Positions 32,782-44,521 of a DNA stretch of 64,000 nucleotides are shown here, piece by piece (the stretch's first letter is position 1; each line of letters opens with the position of its first letter). A program made the translations under genes and the position numbers. A model generated the notes under the pieces. It was not told the origin of the DNA, did no database searches, and was given only the letters and a program-made list of their open reading frames with translations. Origin of the DNA: Bagarius yarrelli (taxonomy: Eukaryota; Chordata; Actinopteri; Siluriformes; Sisoridae); assembly GCA_005784505.1 (NCBI GenBank), contig VCAZ01000046.1, positions 1,554,001-1,618,000 on the forward strand, in the 5' to 3' direction.

Positions 32782-34380
32782 GCTAGACATCGAATATGCA
32801 AGAAAATGTTACCTTTTACAAAGGAATACAGGGTTAAACACTAGCCGAGGACCTCAGTAAGGATTTTGTGTTGGAGTTTTATGACCTTTGCCACTCTGTC
32901 CTGCTCATCATGAGCTTATGGGCTGCTGGACAAATCCCTGATAGCTGTCCTAACTTGCTTCATCACCATCCGCGGTACCGAACACAGAACCTGCACATGC
33001 TGGAGTGTGTCATACAGCCTTCTTCTTCCCTGATTTGGCTACAGATTGCTCACACATATCCACACTTTGTCAGCTACCCTAGCAGATGGGACACCTTATT
33101 TTAGCAATCGCTCCTGCAGCTTCTGTTTGTGTGATGTGTATATTTCATCGGTGTGCGGCTGGACCTTACAGAGCTGCACAAGAAGGCCGTTCGGGTTAGG
33201 AAGACTTACAAAGAGATAGACAAACAGAGGAAAAGCTGACATAGCTGAAGTCTCCCACAATGCCGCTGAGGGCGGATTCAGATTAAGTGGTTTACAAAGA
33301 GCCGACGTGGTCCAGTACATTTAGTGGAGGAACTCTTACTGCATCAGCAGACACGTCCAGTCCTCAGCCTTTCCTTGCACAGCAACAAAGCTGCCTCTTT
33401 CTTTTCAACCCCTCTAACCGTGAGCAGCAGGGACTAAAAGACTGTCTTTATTTTTTTGAACTACTTATGCAAACAAAGTGCATTCACAAAGGCCTATTCG
33501 CGAGTTTAGAAAATGGCCAGCAAAAATATAGAAATAAATAAATAAAAATCCATTAAAAAAAAAAAAAAAAACTTGTGGTGAAAAATGAACGTCTGTCATA
33601 TTGTGTGGATGGAAGGAAAAAAGGGAGAGAGGAAAGCGAAAAAAAAAAAAAAGGATAAAAATCAAGCCGTCCTGCTTTACGACAAATAGATACCTCTATT
33701 GATTTCTTTTTTGCTGTGGCAGCCCATCCTTCTCCAGTGTGATTATACTGACCTATTTCAGATAAAAAAATGGCTGACTATTATGGATTAAAGCAAAGCA
33801 TCCAAAAGGAAAAAAAAATCATTCCATGAAACAAACAAATAGACAAAGATAAAACATAATTTATTGTTAAAATTGGAGGCTGTCAAATAGACTGAAGTGC
33901 CTTTTCTTCCCCCGGGCATTTCTTGTTATTTGAGGTAGAAAACCTCACGTTTCTGTGGCATGCTGAGAATAAAATTGCTTCGGCTAAGAGCACACTTTGG
34001 AGATGTTCTGCTGATTTTAAACAACCCTTTCTCTAGATCACAAACGTTTTTTTTGCTTTGTTTAATGTACACTACCATTACTGCGACAGTGCTTCAGGGA
34101 GAACCAACTCATGTTGTTATCATCATGACAAACATATAGTGTACACAAAGCCAAACAGTTCGTCTTATATCGTTCTTGATGGAAGTGAAAAAGATATCGC
34201 TGGTCATAATGTACTGCAAAGTGAGGCGTGCTGTATAATAGCGGCATCACGTCTTAGAATCAGAGTTTTTCCACAGATTACTGCCCCCACTATCCTGAGC
34301 TTCTGAAGATGACTGCACAGCTTTCACCAGAGAGCGTTAAAGTTTTTGTCACAATGCAAGACAGTAGATATTTAAATTCA
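32781..34380. other. non-coding stretch with poly-A tracts
   Basis: Poly-A runs at about 33555-33571 and 33639-33652. Frames of 62-84 codons on both strands show no recognisable domain. No repeat family recognised. Confidence 0.45.
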
Positions 34381-36028
34381 AATCTCTCTCAGTGTCTCTA
34401 AAGAACAACACACTCTGCAAAAATCTCTGTGTCTCTACAGAACAGCAGTCTTCAAATCTCTCAGTGTCTCTAAAGAACAGCCCAGTCTCCAAATCTCTCT
34501 CAGTGTCTCTGAAGAACAGCACAGTCTCCAAGTATCTCTGTCTCTACAGAACGGCAGTCTTCAAATCTCTCAGTGTCTCTAAAGAACAGCACAGTCTCCA
34601 AATCTCTCTCAGTGTCTCTGAAGAACAGCACAGTCTCCAAGTATCTCTGTCTCTACAGAACAGCAGCAGTCTTCAAATCTCTCAGTGTCTCTAAAGAACA
34701 GCACAGTCTCCAAATCTCTCTCAGTGTCTCTGAAGAACAGCACAGTCTCCAAGTATCTCTGTGTCTACAGAACGGCAGTCTTTAAATCTCTCTAAAGAAC
34801 ATCACAGTCTCCCAATCTCTCTTAGTGTCTCTAAAGAACAACACACCCTGCAAATATCTCTGTGTTACTACAGAACAGCACAGTCTCCAAATCTTTCCTA
34901 GTGTCTATAAAGAACAGCACAGTCTCCAAATCTCTATCCTAATCTCTATCTCCAAGTATCTCTGTCTCTACAGAACAGCAGTCTCTATATCCCTCTTAGT
35001 GTCTCTAAAGAACAGCACAGTCTCCAAGTATCTCTGTCTCTACAGAACAGCAGTCTTCAAATCTCTCAGTGTCTCTAAAGAAACAGCACAGTCTCCAAAT
35101 CTCTCTCAGTGTCTCTAAAGAACAACACAGTCTCCAAGTATCTCTGTCTCTACAGAACGGCAGTCTTCAAATCTCTCAGTGTCTCTAAAGAACAGCACAG
35201 TCTCCAAATCTCTCTCAGTGTCTCTGAAGAACAGCACAGTCTCCAAGTATCTCTGTGTCTACAGAACGGCAGTCTTTAAATCTCTCTAAAGAACATCACA
35301 GTCTCCCAATCTCTCTTAGTGTCTCTAAAGAACAACACACCCTGCAAATATCTCTGTGTTACTACAGAACAGCACAGTCTCCAAATCTTTCCTAGTGTCT
35401 ATAAAGAACAGCACAGTCTCCAAATCTCTATCCTAATCTCTATCTCTATCTCATCTATCTCCAAGTATCTCTGTCTCTACAGAACAGCAGTCTCTATAGC
35501 CCTCTTAGTGTCTCTAAAGAACAGCACAGTCTCCAAGTATCTCTGTCTCTACAGAACAGCAGTCTCTATATCCCTCTTAGTGTCTCTAAAGAACAGCACA
35601 GTCTCCAAGTATCTCTGTCTCTACAGAACAGCAGTCTCTATATCCCTCTTAGTGTCTCTAAAGAACAGCACAGTCTCCAAGTATCTCTGTCTCTACAGAA
35701 CAGCAGTCTTCAAATCTCCCAGTGTCTCCAAAGAACATCACTGTCTTCCAATCTCTCTCAGTCTCTCTGAAGAACAGTGCAGTCTCCAAGTATCTCTGTC
35801 TCTACAGAAAAGCAGTCTTCAAATCTCTCAGTGTCTCCAGAGAACAGCAGTGTCTAAATCTCTCTCAGTGTCTCTACAGGACAGCACAGTCTCTAAATCT
35901 CTATCTCTATTTGTACAGCACAGCCTCCAAATTTCTATCACAGTGTCTCTAGAGAACAGCACAGCGTCTGATTATATCTCACAATGTTTTTAAAGAAGAA
36001 CACAAATGTCTTCAAATGTCTATCACAG
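34381..36028. repeat. minisatellite with higher-order structure
   Basis: About 1.65 kb built from related modules around 'TCTCTAAAGAACAGCACAGT' and 'TCTCTACAGAACAGCAGTC'. Three organisation levels are visible. First, modules of about 41, 31 and 37 bp form a 109-bp composite unit (AGTATCTCTG recurs at 34531 and 34640). Second, a roughly 494-bp block is repeated (AACGGCAGTCTTTAAA at 34771 and 35265). Third, a 72-bp unit occurs four times in near-identical form, starting at 35464, 35536, 35608 and 35680. Because 72 is a multiple of three, one plus frame stays open for 224 codons (35319-35993), encoding a 24-residue repeat. I regard that as a by-product of the period and not a gene. Confidence 0.9.
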
Positions 36029-38060
36029 GGTTCCCACAGATTAACTTTCGCTATTTACTGCATGAAACAATGCAATTTCTTATTTCAGATCAATTTAATA
36101 GCTCTAAATTAGTTTATCACAAATCTAGAGTGATTGTGAGACAGTGTTTATTTGTCTATTCCCTCTTACAGGTCTGCATGTGGATTGCTTTTCGTAAAAA
36201 CATCTGCTTTACGTTAGAGGGTGCATAACAATACACTAATTCTTCCGCTGAATGCAAACCAGTTTAATGATAGCTCTAGGGCTGGTGAGTACTTTCAGAT
36301 TTCGGTGTAGTTGGCTGTCTTAATCATTTGATTGAGATAAGCGAGGCTGCCTCTCGGAGAGTCTCACAGCACTCAATGGGAAAGTAAACAAATGAAGGAG
36401 CAGGGGTTAGGCGATGCTTCTCAATAAGCCTAGTCTGTCTGGGCTTACCGCCTGTCTGCACTATGGAGATAGATAAGCCCTGACTGCACTTCACCCCGGC
36501 TTTTTCCCATTCTCTCTCTTTCTTTTTCTCTCTTTCTTTTTCGCATTGGATCGATGACTCCGCTTCCCTATGGTCCTGACTAACTCGAGTGTAATTCAAA
36601 TAAGCTTCTCTGACATGGCTAGAACTGTCGTTCTGGTAAAACAGTCACACACAAATAAATCAAATAGTTGATCTGCTTAATACACGCCATCTATGACTAA
36701 CTAGACAATACGTACAATATGTTATAAGGAGTAATTTACTTTAGTATAGCAACACAATTACACACACACGATACTGAAGCAATTCATCTTTAGCATACTG
36801 AAAATGCTCAACCTGGAATCACAAAATTGAACAAATATAATTAGCTTTTTAACAAACCGAGTGTTTCTGTAACGCAATACTAAAAGTTGCTTCCGCCGTC
36901 ACTTCCTGTGGCTAGCTTTAAAGCTAGCACCACCGATACGTTTTTGCGAAGTATTGCTAGCCCCGTCTGCGTACGGAGCGTTTCTTTCATGTATTTGGAT
37001 TCTGCTTATTATCTATGCTTCGTTTTGGTACTGATTCACATTTTCCTGTTCTGTTTGCCGATCTGCACAATATCGGCATTATCTGCACAATAAATCGTAC
37101 TTACTTCACAGTTGCATATTGTCATTTATTGGTGGGACTAAACCCTAAATTATTTTTACCAGCTACAAATAAACCAAATGTGCCTAATAACCTTAAATAG
37201 AATGTTGTAATACAACCCACAAATCAACTAATTTGAAAGTAAAGCTTTATTTAAAGTGCAATACAAAAGTGAAGAATGTTCGAAAAACATTTGTACTACA
37301 TAAAAAAATGGAGACTTTTTAGCTGCTAGGTGTACAATGCGTCTAATTTAGCAGCAGACTTTGGACTTTAGCACGGCAGGCGGCCAGGCCAATACTGCAG
37401 AGCTGCTATCTGTGCAGTAAGCAGAAACGATTGCACACTGAAGACCAGAGATCATGAGGGTGTCATGTGGGACACATGCGCACGTACACAAATGAGAACT
37501 AAGGGCCTGTACAATCTCATGTAATCAGCTTGAACCACTTATCAGCAATTTTGGTCATCTTCCCAACAGGTTACAACAATACAAACTGTTGGTACAAACA
37601 ACTTAACTTCTCTACATTTTGCACATTAGACTGACGATACCGTACACTACGGCCAATAAAATGCTATGTTTTACAGAATTTTACGTTAAATGTAGGCAAT
37701 AGATCATCGGATGACAATATGGGGATTATATAAGCTACTTTATTAAAAATAAATCTCACTAGTTCATCTTATACTTCTAACTGGGTTGTATACAAACTGA
37801 AAATAAAATCTACATTATTCTTCTTAGGCATGAAGAGTGGCAAATACTGAGGTACATGTCATTACCGAGGTGTTACACAGCTGTTAAAACATGGCAGACA
37901 AAACCCAACCCTCATTAGCACTTAAGAGTCGATGAAAATGTCTGTTCTCCTTGTAACTGACAAGACCTTTCCTCCCACTATTACATGTCCTTTAAATCAT
38001 CTCCACTGCACAGAATTGCTTTGACCCAGGACCTAACTGCCGGCATGCCTTCGGTGTACT
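36029..38060. other. non-coding stretch with one short palindrome
   Basis: No gene or repeat family recognised. GCTAGCTTTAAAGCTAGC at 36911-36928 is a perfect 18-bp palindrome, preceded by CACTTCCTGTGG, an ETS-like site. The local 36885-36990 segment is somewhat CpG-enriched. Confidence 0.45.
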
Positions 38061-38093
38061 GCTCTCTCTCTCTTTCCTACTCGTTCTCCCCTA

Positions 38094-38125
<32 letters not shown>

Positions 38126-38126
38126 A
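38061..38126. repeat. interrupted (CT)n microsatellite
   Basis: CT runs at 38062-38072 and 38094-38125. The antisense frame of RERE repeats is an artefact. Confidence 0.85.
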
Positions 38127-38511
38127 TCCTTCACCCAGTGACATGCATCATTACCATTTCTTTCACTGAGTTTAAATAGTGTGGTCCAGAATGTGTCCCT
38201 GGCTTTGAACCTGCTCTTCTGAAACATTCTCTTTGATTTCCTTTTCCTGCTCTTAAGCAGGGGCAATTGGGGCTCTAATTAATATAGCAGGAGGCAACTG
38301 GATAAAAGGGGGGAAAAAAGCCTAACACTTTTTTCTAGCGCTGAAATTAAAGAAAAAAAAAACCCTGTAACAGATATACCTTAAATATTAAAAAAGTGTG
38401 ACCAAGAAAAAAAATCGATCAAGATGGTGACTTTCTATGGAATTAAAAGTGCTGGTATTGTTTAATAGTAATGGAACTGTGTGTATGTGTGTGTGTTTGA
38501 ATCCCAGATTG
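38127..38511. other. non-coding stretch, nothing recognised
   Basis: AT-rich flank of the Tc1-like element, with poly-A at 38351-38361. Confidence 0.5.
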
Positions 38512-39427
38512 TACAGTGAGGGAAAAAAGGTATTTGATCCCCTGCTGATTTTGTATGTTTGCCCACTGACAAAGAAATGATCTGTCTTTAGTTTCAATAG
38601 TAGGTTTATTCTATCAGTGAGAAACAGACTAAAAATACAAAACACTTTTCAAAAAAGTTAAAAGAAAACAATCGGCAACACACTACGCCGTGAAGGACTG
38701 AAATCCTGCAGTGCCCACGAGGTGAATGATTCAGAGGAGAACTGGGTGAAAGTGTTGTGGTCAGATGAGAGTAAAATCAAGCTTTTGGGCATCTTTTTAA
38801 CTCGCTGTGTGAATGCTACCTAAGACCCCCAATAACACCATCTCCACTGTTAAACATGGAGGTGGAAACATTATGCTTTGGTGGTGTTTTGCTGCCAAGA
38901 GGACAGGACAACCTCACCGCATCAAAGGAACGACATACGAGTCAATGTATCATGTACTCTTTTCCTCAGCCAGGGCATTGATAATGGGTTATGGATGGGT
39001 ATTCCAGCATGACCATGGCCCAAAACAAACGGCCAAGGCAACAAAGAAGTGACTCAAGAAGAAGCACATTAAGGTCCTGGTGTGGCCTAACCAGTCTCCA
39101 GACCTTAAACCCATTGAAAATCTGTGGAGGAAGCTGAAGGTTCGAGTTACCAAACATCAGCCTTGAAACCTTAATGACTTGGAGAGGATCTGTAAAGAGC
39201 AGTGGAACAAAATCCCTCATGAGATGTGTGCACATGAAGAACCACAAGAAACCTTTGCGACGTCTTGTTTTGCGAAGGAGTCAAATACCCATTAAAATGC
39301 AAATCAATTTATGATGATTTTGTTCTGTTTTAATAAACCTACCATCAAAATGAAACACTGATCATTTCTTTGTCAGTGGGCAAACATACATAATCACTAG
39401 GGGATCAAATATTTTCCCCCTCATCTA
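38512..39427 (+). mobile_element. Tc1-like DNA transposon, defective
   Basis: The terminal inverted repeats are about 72 bp. The left begins 'TACAGTGAGGGAAAAAAGGT' and contains 'TTTGCCCACTGACAAAGAAA'; the right carries the reverse complement, 'TTTCTTTGTCAGTGGGCAAA', and ends near TCATCTA. Between them lies the C-terminal two-thirds of a Tc1-family transposase gene. At 916 bp it is clearly shorter than intact fish Tc1 elements (roughly 1.3-1.6 kb), because the N-terminal DNA-binding part is deleted. This terminus sequence is, from memory, the type reported to have moved horizontally between teleosts and lampreys. Confidence 0.88.
38735..39292 (+). pseudogene. Tc1-like transposase remnant (DD34E)
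   Basis: This encodes the catalytic part of a cut-and-paste transposase that would act on the flanking inverted repeats. The first catalytic Asp is in VLWSDESKI (codon 38764-38766), the second in VFQHDHGPK (39011-39013), and the Glu in LKPIENLW (39116-39118). The last two are in one frame with 34 residues between them, as expected for DD34E. The first is in another frame, showing a frameshift between 38766 and about 38813. In-frame TGA stops occur at 39050-39052 and 39164-39166. The helix-turn-helix region expected upstream is missing. It cannot make an active enzyme. Confidence 0.85.
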
Positions 39428-40028
39428 CATTGCTTTAGGCCTATCATCATATCAAGGTTTCAGCATAGTTTATATGCTTATTGCCACTGCATCCTGTTAC
39501 AGCTTTATTGAAGGAGGAGACTGGAGATAAAAGTCTAATCCGTGAGATTTGCACGCTTGCTCCAGCTCTAAGCTGATGTCTATCTCCTCAAGCTAGACTG
39601 TAACAGGCAGTTCAGAGTTTTAACCTCCCTTGCAAAGGTCACATGCAAACCACATCCTTGTTTTTCAGTTGTGAGCAGAACAGACAACAGAATGCAGCCA
39701 GAAAGAGCTGAAATGAAACAGTCATATGATCTGTTCGAACAACCAGATCTATTCAACTGGCCATTATAGATAGCCTTGAAACGGCTCGATAATATAATCA
39801 AGAATTTAAATCACTTACATTACTGAAAAATTAGTTTTTCTTTTAAGCTCTTACATTTTAAAGAATGCAAACCCTAATAATATAATAATAATATATATTT
39901 AGCACTTACAAGTATGCGTCTTCTTTGTTACTGATATACCTGAAAAACAGAGAAAAGTCCACTGTTAGACACACTTACTTACGTTACTTTAACAAAATAC
40001 ACAGAGACGTATATAAGTAAGCTTGTAG
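39428..40028. other. non-coding stretch, nothing recognised
   Basis: AT-rich, with a TAATAATATA run near 39878-39898. No gene recognised. Confidence 0.5.
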
Positions 40029-40265
40029 CAATATGCGATATCGGCATACAGTAGGTCAGTGTCTACATTTACATTTACAGCATTTAGCAGACGCCCTCAT
40101 CCAGAGCAACTTACATTTATCTCATTTCATACAACTGAGCAATTGGGGGTTAAGGGCCTTGCTCAGGGACCCAGCAGTGGTGGCTTGGTGGAGCTGGGAA
40201 TCGAACCCACAATCTTTGGGTTAGCAGTTTGACCATGAGCTTAACCATGAGGCACCACTTCCCCC
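40029..40265 (-). repeat. tRNA-derived SINE, near full length, with shared 3'-side flank
   Basis: The SINE body begins at about 40066 with the reversed tail 'TTTACAGCATTTAGCAGACG', followed by 'CCCTCATCCAGAGCAACTTA', 'GGGGGTTAAGGGCCTTGCTC', the reversed B-box 'GGGAATCGAACCCAC' and the head ending CACCACTTCCCCC. The 37 bp to its left ('CAATATGCGATATCGG' then 'GTAGGTCAGTGTCTACA') also occur beside the 31.1-kb copy. Confidence 0.8.
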
Positions 40266-40292
40266 TTGATAGTGTTTAAAAACACTATCAAG
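40265..40292. repeat. perfect hairpin, 13-bp arms
   Basis: CTTGATAGTGTTT and AAACACTATCAAG are exact reverse complements separated by two A bases. It abuts the SINE head directly. It could be a hairpin or an insertion-site scar; no terminator or small-RNA role is supported. Confidence 0.85.
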
Positions 40293-41876
40293 CTAAACAG
40301 AAAAATAATCTTAAAAATGAGTTAGTACAACATCTTAGTAGCTTTTTTATGTTTAAAAGGTATTACGATTAAAATAAACTTTCAAATGGTAACTTCATGT
40401 GATTAGTGGTACCAATAAGGGGGGTCGCTATAGAAAAAGAGACTATCCTGAGAACATCTGGCATGAGTCTATCCATCAAGCCATCGTATGACACCTTGCA
40501 CACACACAGTCACACCTAGGAGCAATTTCCATTTGTCAATCCACCATTTGTCAATCCACCTACCGACGTAAAACAAAAGCCAAAAATAATGAAAACAATA
40601 AAAGTTGCCCCTCAAAAGGGCAGTCGAGAAACATATTAAAACACAGAACAAACATGTCTTGTTGAATGTAGCAACTCCAAGTCCTGACATTGACCCCAGG
40701 CCAAAGGCTGCTGTTGACTGTGACAAAGTTGCTCAGTGCTGCCACAGGCTGTGCCCAGGCAAGGTCAAACCGGCCAGCGTGCAGTCACAATACCAACCAG
40801 CCAATTGCCTCACTGTCATGGCTGACCTCTGTGTGATGAAAATGAAGAATGGGGCATGTGTGGAATGCTAGGCAGGAATGCTGTGAGGGTTTACTTACTG
40901 TGAGTGTAATGCAGAGTGCAACTTTACACCTGACCTAACAAACCCACTATACTGTACTTTATTGTGGTTCAGAGTGGATTCATTTGTTTACTGGTCTCCA
41001 GAACCCTGCAGGTGTGTAGTTACTGTACATACTGTGGGCGTGAAACACTAAGCTGACAGTAAATCTGGCATTAATCCCACTAAAACACACAGCTTTCCGC
41101 ATTAGCCTCCTTCAACCATGATGTCAAGCGCGGGCTATTAGTGACACCAGTGCTCTGAGCAGCAAGCAACATTCTTCTTCATTCTAGGAGTGGGTGTGTT
41201 AACATGTTAACACCAATGGAGATTTCTGGTGTATCCATAATCTCCAGGAAAAGTAAAGCAAAAACGTATAATAATGTGGACATGCATTTCACTGTCCGAT
41301 GCTGGTTTCTTTTTGTATACACTCTGACCATAAATCCATATCCAAAAAGTATTTATCTTTTTCTGATTGCGAGGAAAGACAGTGATAAGTACTCCAAGGG
41401 GCACACGAATCGATAGAGGAGTGCTTGAGGCTGATGTGGCAACAGTAAGTTCCACATAGTGCAACTCAGACAGTTGGTAAAAGGTAAAATTGCAGATTAC
41501 AGTCTGTGATTCTGTAAAATCTGCCAGTAAAGTCATTACTGTCAAATTAGTCCATAATTGGTGGTTCAGGAAAAAAAGTGTGTCCTATTGCTGGTGGACA
41601 GGGGGAAGGGGTCAGCCATTGGCCGTTTTCTGCTCTGTGTGTCAGTCAGAGGCCAAGGATACTGTAAATTCAGAGCAGGAGGTGGTTGGGCCCTGACACC
41701 TCTCACGCCTGCCAGGTAATGTGTGTGTTCTGCTGGAGGACAGGGTGAGGGTCAGAATGGAGGTGAAGTCATTTTTGACAGATGAGGAAGCCAAACATCG
41801 TATAACACTATGGAGAATGATGATTATGCTGCTCTCGGATGTAAAAGCACTGTTACTATGGTTCTGATTTCTTCTA
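40293..41876. other. non-coding stretch, nothing recognised
   Basis: Contains a short direct repeat of CCACCATTTGTCAATCCACC type at about 40530-40560. Frames of 61-112 codons overlap on opposite strands and show no recognisable domain. Confidence 0.45.
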
Positions 41877-42668
41877 TCCCCCCTCCTAGCCTTTCTTTCC
41901 CTCTCTCCCTTTCTTCATTCATCTCTCCTCCTTCTTTTCTTCCTTTTTTCCTGCCTCCCTTCTTTCTTTCCTTTCTTTCTTCCTTCCTTTTCCCCCCCTT
42001 TTTCTTCTGCCTTTTTCCTTCCCTTCCTCCTATTTTCCCTACTATCCTTCCTTCCTTTCTTCCTTCCTTCCCTCCTTACTTCTTTCTTTCCTTGCTTCCT
42101 TCCTTCCTTCCCTACTTCCTTCTTTTCTTCCTTCCTTCCTTAACTCTCTTCTTTCCTTCCTTCCATAGTTTCTGCCTTTCCCCCCCCCTGCTTTACCTTC
42201 TTCCAATTCCTCTACCCTTCCTTGCTAACCTACCAGTTTTGACACCCAACACCTCATTCCCTCCTTCCTTGCTTACATTTTTACTTTCTTCCCTTGTTCC
42301 CCCCCCGCATTCCTGTCCTTCCCTAGTTTCTGCTTTTCTTTTCCCCTTCTTTACTTTCTTCCAACTCCTCTTCTCTTCTTTGCTTACCTACCAGTTTTGA
42401 CACCCAACACCGCCTTCCTTCCTTTCTTTCTTCCTTCCTTCTTTCCGTCCTTCCTTATTTTAATTTTTTTTACTTTCTTTCCTCATTCCTCCTCTCCCTT
42501 CTGCCCTCTTTCCTTTCCTTCCTTAGTTCCTGCCTTTTTTCCTTAGTTCCTCCCTCTTTTACTTTCTTCCACCTCCCCTACCTTTCCTTTCTTACCTACC
42601 AGTTTCCTTCCTTCCTTCCTTCCTTCCTTCCTTCCTTCCTCCCTCCCCTTCCTCCCTCCTCCCTTTTG
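41877..42668 (+). repeat. polypyrimidine tract with repeated internal modules
   Basis: About 790 bp almost entirely C and T on this strand (CTTT, CCTT, TTCC units), ending in a (TTCC)n run at about 42606-42640. Embedded non-pyrimidine modules recur: 'CTACCAGTTTTGACACCCAA' starts at 42229 and 42390, with a truncated CTACCAGTTTCC at 42595. The lead-in TTTACYTTCTTCCA occurs at 42192, 42350 and 42558, and TAGTTTCTGCYTTTC-type units occur several times. It is therefore an old minisatellite (period roughly 160-210 bp) and not a simple microsatellite alone. The 196-codon frame is a serine/phenylalanine/proline artefact. Confidence 0.85.
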
Positions 42669-44029
42669 CCCTTATAATGAATAAGAAGTGTGTTGAATGA
42701 GAAGATAATTACTATGCATGATCCGGCAAGGTAAGTGTACTTGAATCACAATCATAAAGACGAGCTTGTTACAGTTTAACACATGCTTCCAGAAAGTCAG
42801 CTCAAGGGTAAAAGAGTTACTTGTGATCATTTCTGCACTTTGCATCAGCCATTGTGTAGGAAACACACTGAAGAGTCGTACAACACTACCTGATTAATCT
42901 CTGATCTTTTACCTTCAGCATTTTAACTCTTTTTCTCACTTCGGAGGTGAAAGTAATTGCATTTATTTCATGCTTCAAAGGAAGTTTTTTTTTTTTTTTT
43001 AAATTAATGCTGCATTTTGTACAGTTGCTGTATTTATCTTAGATTATTAATTAATTAAAATGTGTGGCTGGTAAAAACAATCACTGTAATCCTTTTTTTC
43101 TCTTATCTTCCATGTGAACACCATTCAGTACAGCAATTCCTTGTATCACATTGGCTGTGGCGAGTCACCAGGCCAAAACTATGTCTCAAGATATGCTGTG
43201 AGCAGGACTACTGTGTAAGATCCAAAAGTTTTACCCTGCACAACATTAGAAGAGTTCTTTGTGATCAGTTGTCTATAAAAAGGGAAGTAGAAAAGAGGTT
43301 TCCTCATGGCGCTGCTGTCTACGAGACAGATTGTATGTCATAATTCTTGGTTCCTTAGCACCTGACAGCAGATGATGATCATGGATGGTTATTGTCAGCT
43401 TAGCTCCCTTGCGGAAAGCGGCCATGTTACTCCAGGGTTGAGTGCGCTGTGACATTCAAAGTTACAGTCTCCTTCATGTAATGGAGCAGTCCTCTCACCA
43501 AGCTAATGGGAGCAATTCATTTAACCTGTGGCAGAAATACACAAACAAGGAAGTTCCTAATGCAAGACCCATCCCGAGGGGATGGACACGGATCCCGCTT
43601 GCTTTCCCTCCAGGCTGCTGCCGATCTGAACGCTTGATTTATTGACTGCTACTTCTCACTTATTCTCATTCACTGCTGTGAAGACAAGGAGGGGTTTGAA
43701 GGTTCTCTTTGCTGTGCAAGGACACACTAAGTGCAAAAACACTAGAGAAAAGAAACACCTACAATACCAGAGAGAGGCAGAACCCTCACAGGTCGACCGA
43801 GTGGTACCTTTAATGTTTCTTTTACTTGGAAATGGGATAATAGTGTACTGGTTAATTCACGGCATTTAATTTGGCTTTAAAGGTTACTTTAATTATAATT
43901 TTTTTCTTTCTGGCAGATTTGTAAAAGTTATACTGTACGTGATACTAATTAAATGTAGAAACAATACATCTTTGAGACTACCACTACAGCAATAAATCCA
44001 CCCGTCTTGCATAAGAGAGGGCATTATTT
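42669..44029. other. non-coding stretch, nothing recognised
   Basis: Poly-T run at about 42987-43000. The frames of 93 codons plus and 60 codons minus at 43.1-43.5 kb overlap antisense and show no known motif. Confidence 0.45.
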
Positions 44030-44167
44030 CTTTTATACAACTAAACAATTAGGGGTTACAGGCCTTGGTCAAGGGCCCAGCAGTGGCAGCTTGGTGGTGC
44101 TGGAAACTGAACCTCGATTTTCTAGTTGGCGGTCCAACACCTTAACCATTGCGCTAACACTTCCCCC
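44030..44167 (-). repeat. tRNA-derived SINE, tail-less
   Basis: 'TAGGGGTTACAGGCCTTGG', 'AAGGGCCCAGCAGTGGCAGC', the degenerate B-box region 'GAAACTGAACCTCG' and the head 'CATTGCGCTAACACTTCCCC' are visible. The GCAGACGC tail is missing or unrecognisable. Confidence 0.7.
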
Positions 44168-44521
44168 ACTAATCGTGAAGTGCTTGGATAATTTAGCGTG
44201 AGCATCCTGATCAAAACAGACAGTGATCAATAAAACACAATAAAGTACAGGATATAAAACTTCCATCATTTATTTTAATAAATAAAATAAAGAGTTTTGC
44301 CCTTAAAACTAGAACGTTATTATTAATTCATTTGTTCAGATTTAAGACCTGGAATTATAAAAGACAGGTTGTTTTTTGAGGAATGCAATTGCTTTACACG
44401 CCTAAATGAAATGGAAATATGACTATATGCAAGGCAGATTGAAATATTACTAGATGTTATAGTCATTTTTATAGATACACAGTATAACATTCTGTGTGTT
44501 GCTTTTGTGTCATTTAATTAC

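Noticed and set aside
34381..36028. Regularly spaced repeats that could suggest a CRISPR array
   Set aside because: The intervening segments are themselves repeats and not unique spacers, no cas genes exist, and the DNA is vertebrate.
38966..39247. Minus-strand 93-codon frame
   Set aside because: It is the antisense of the Tc1-like transposase remnant.
41810..42400. Open frame of 196 codons
   Set aside because: It lies in a polypyrimidine tract where stop codons are rare because the strand lacks A and G. Composition is only S, F, P and L.
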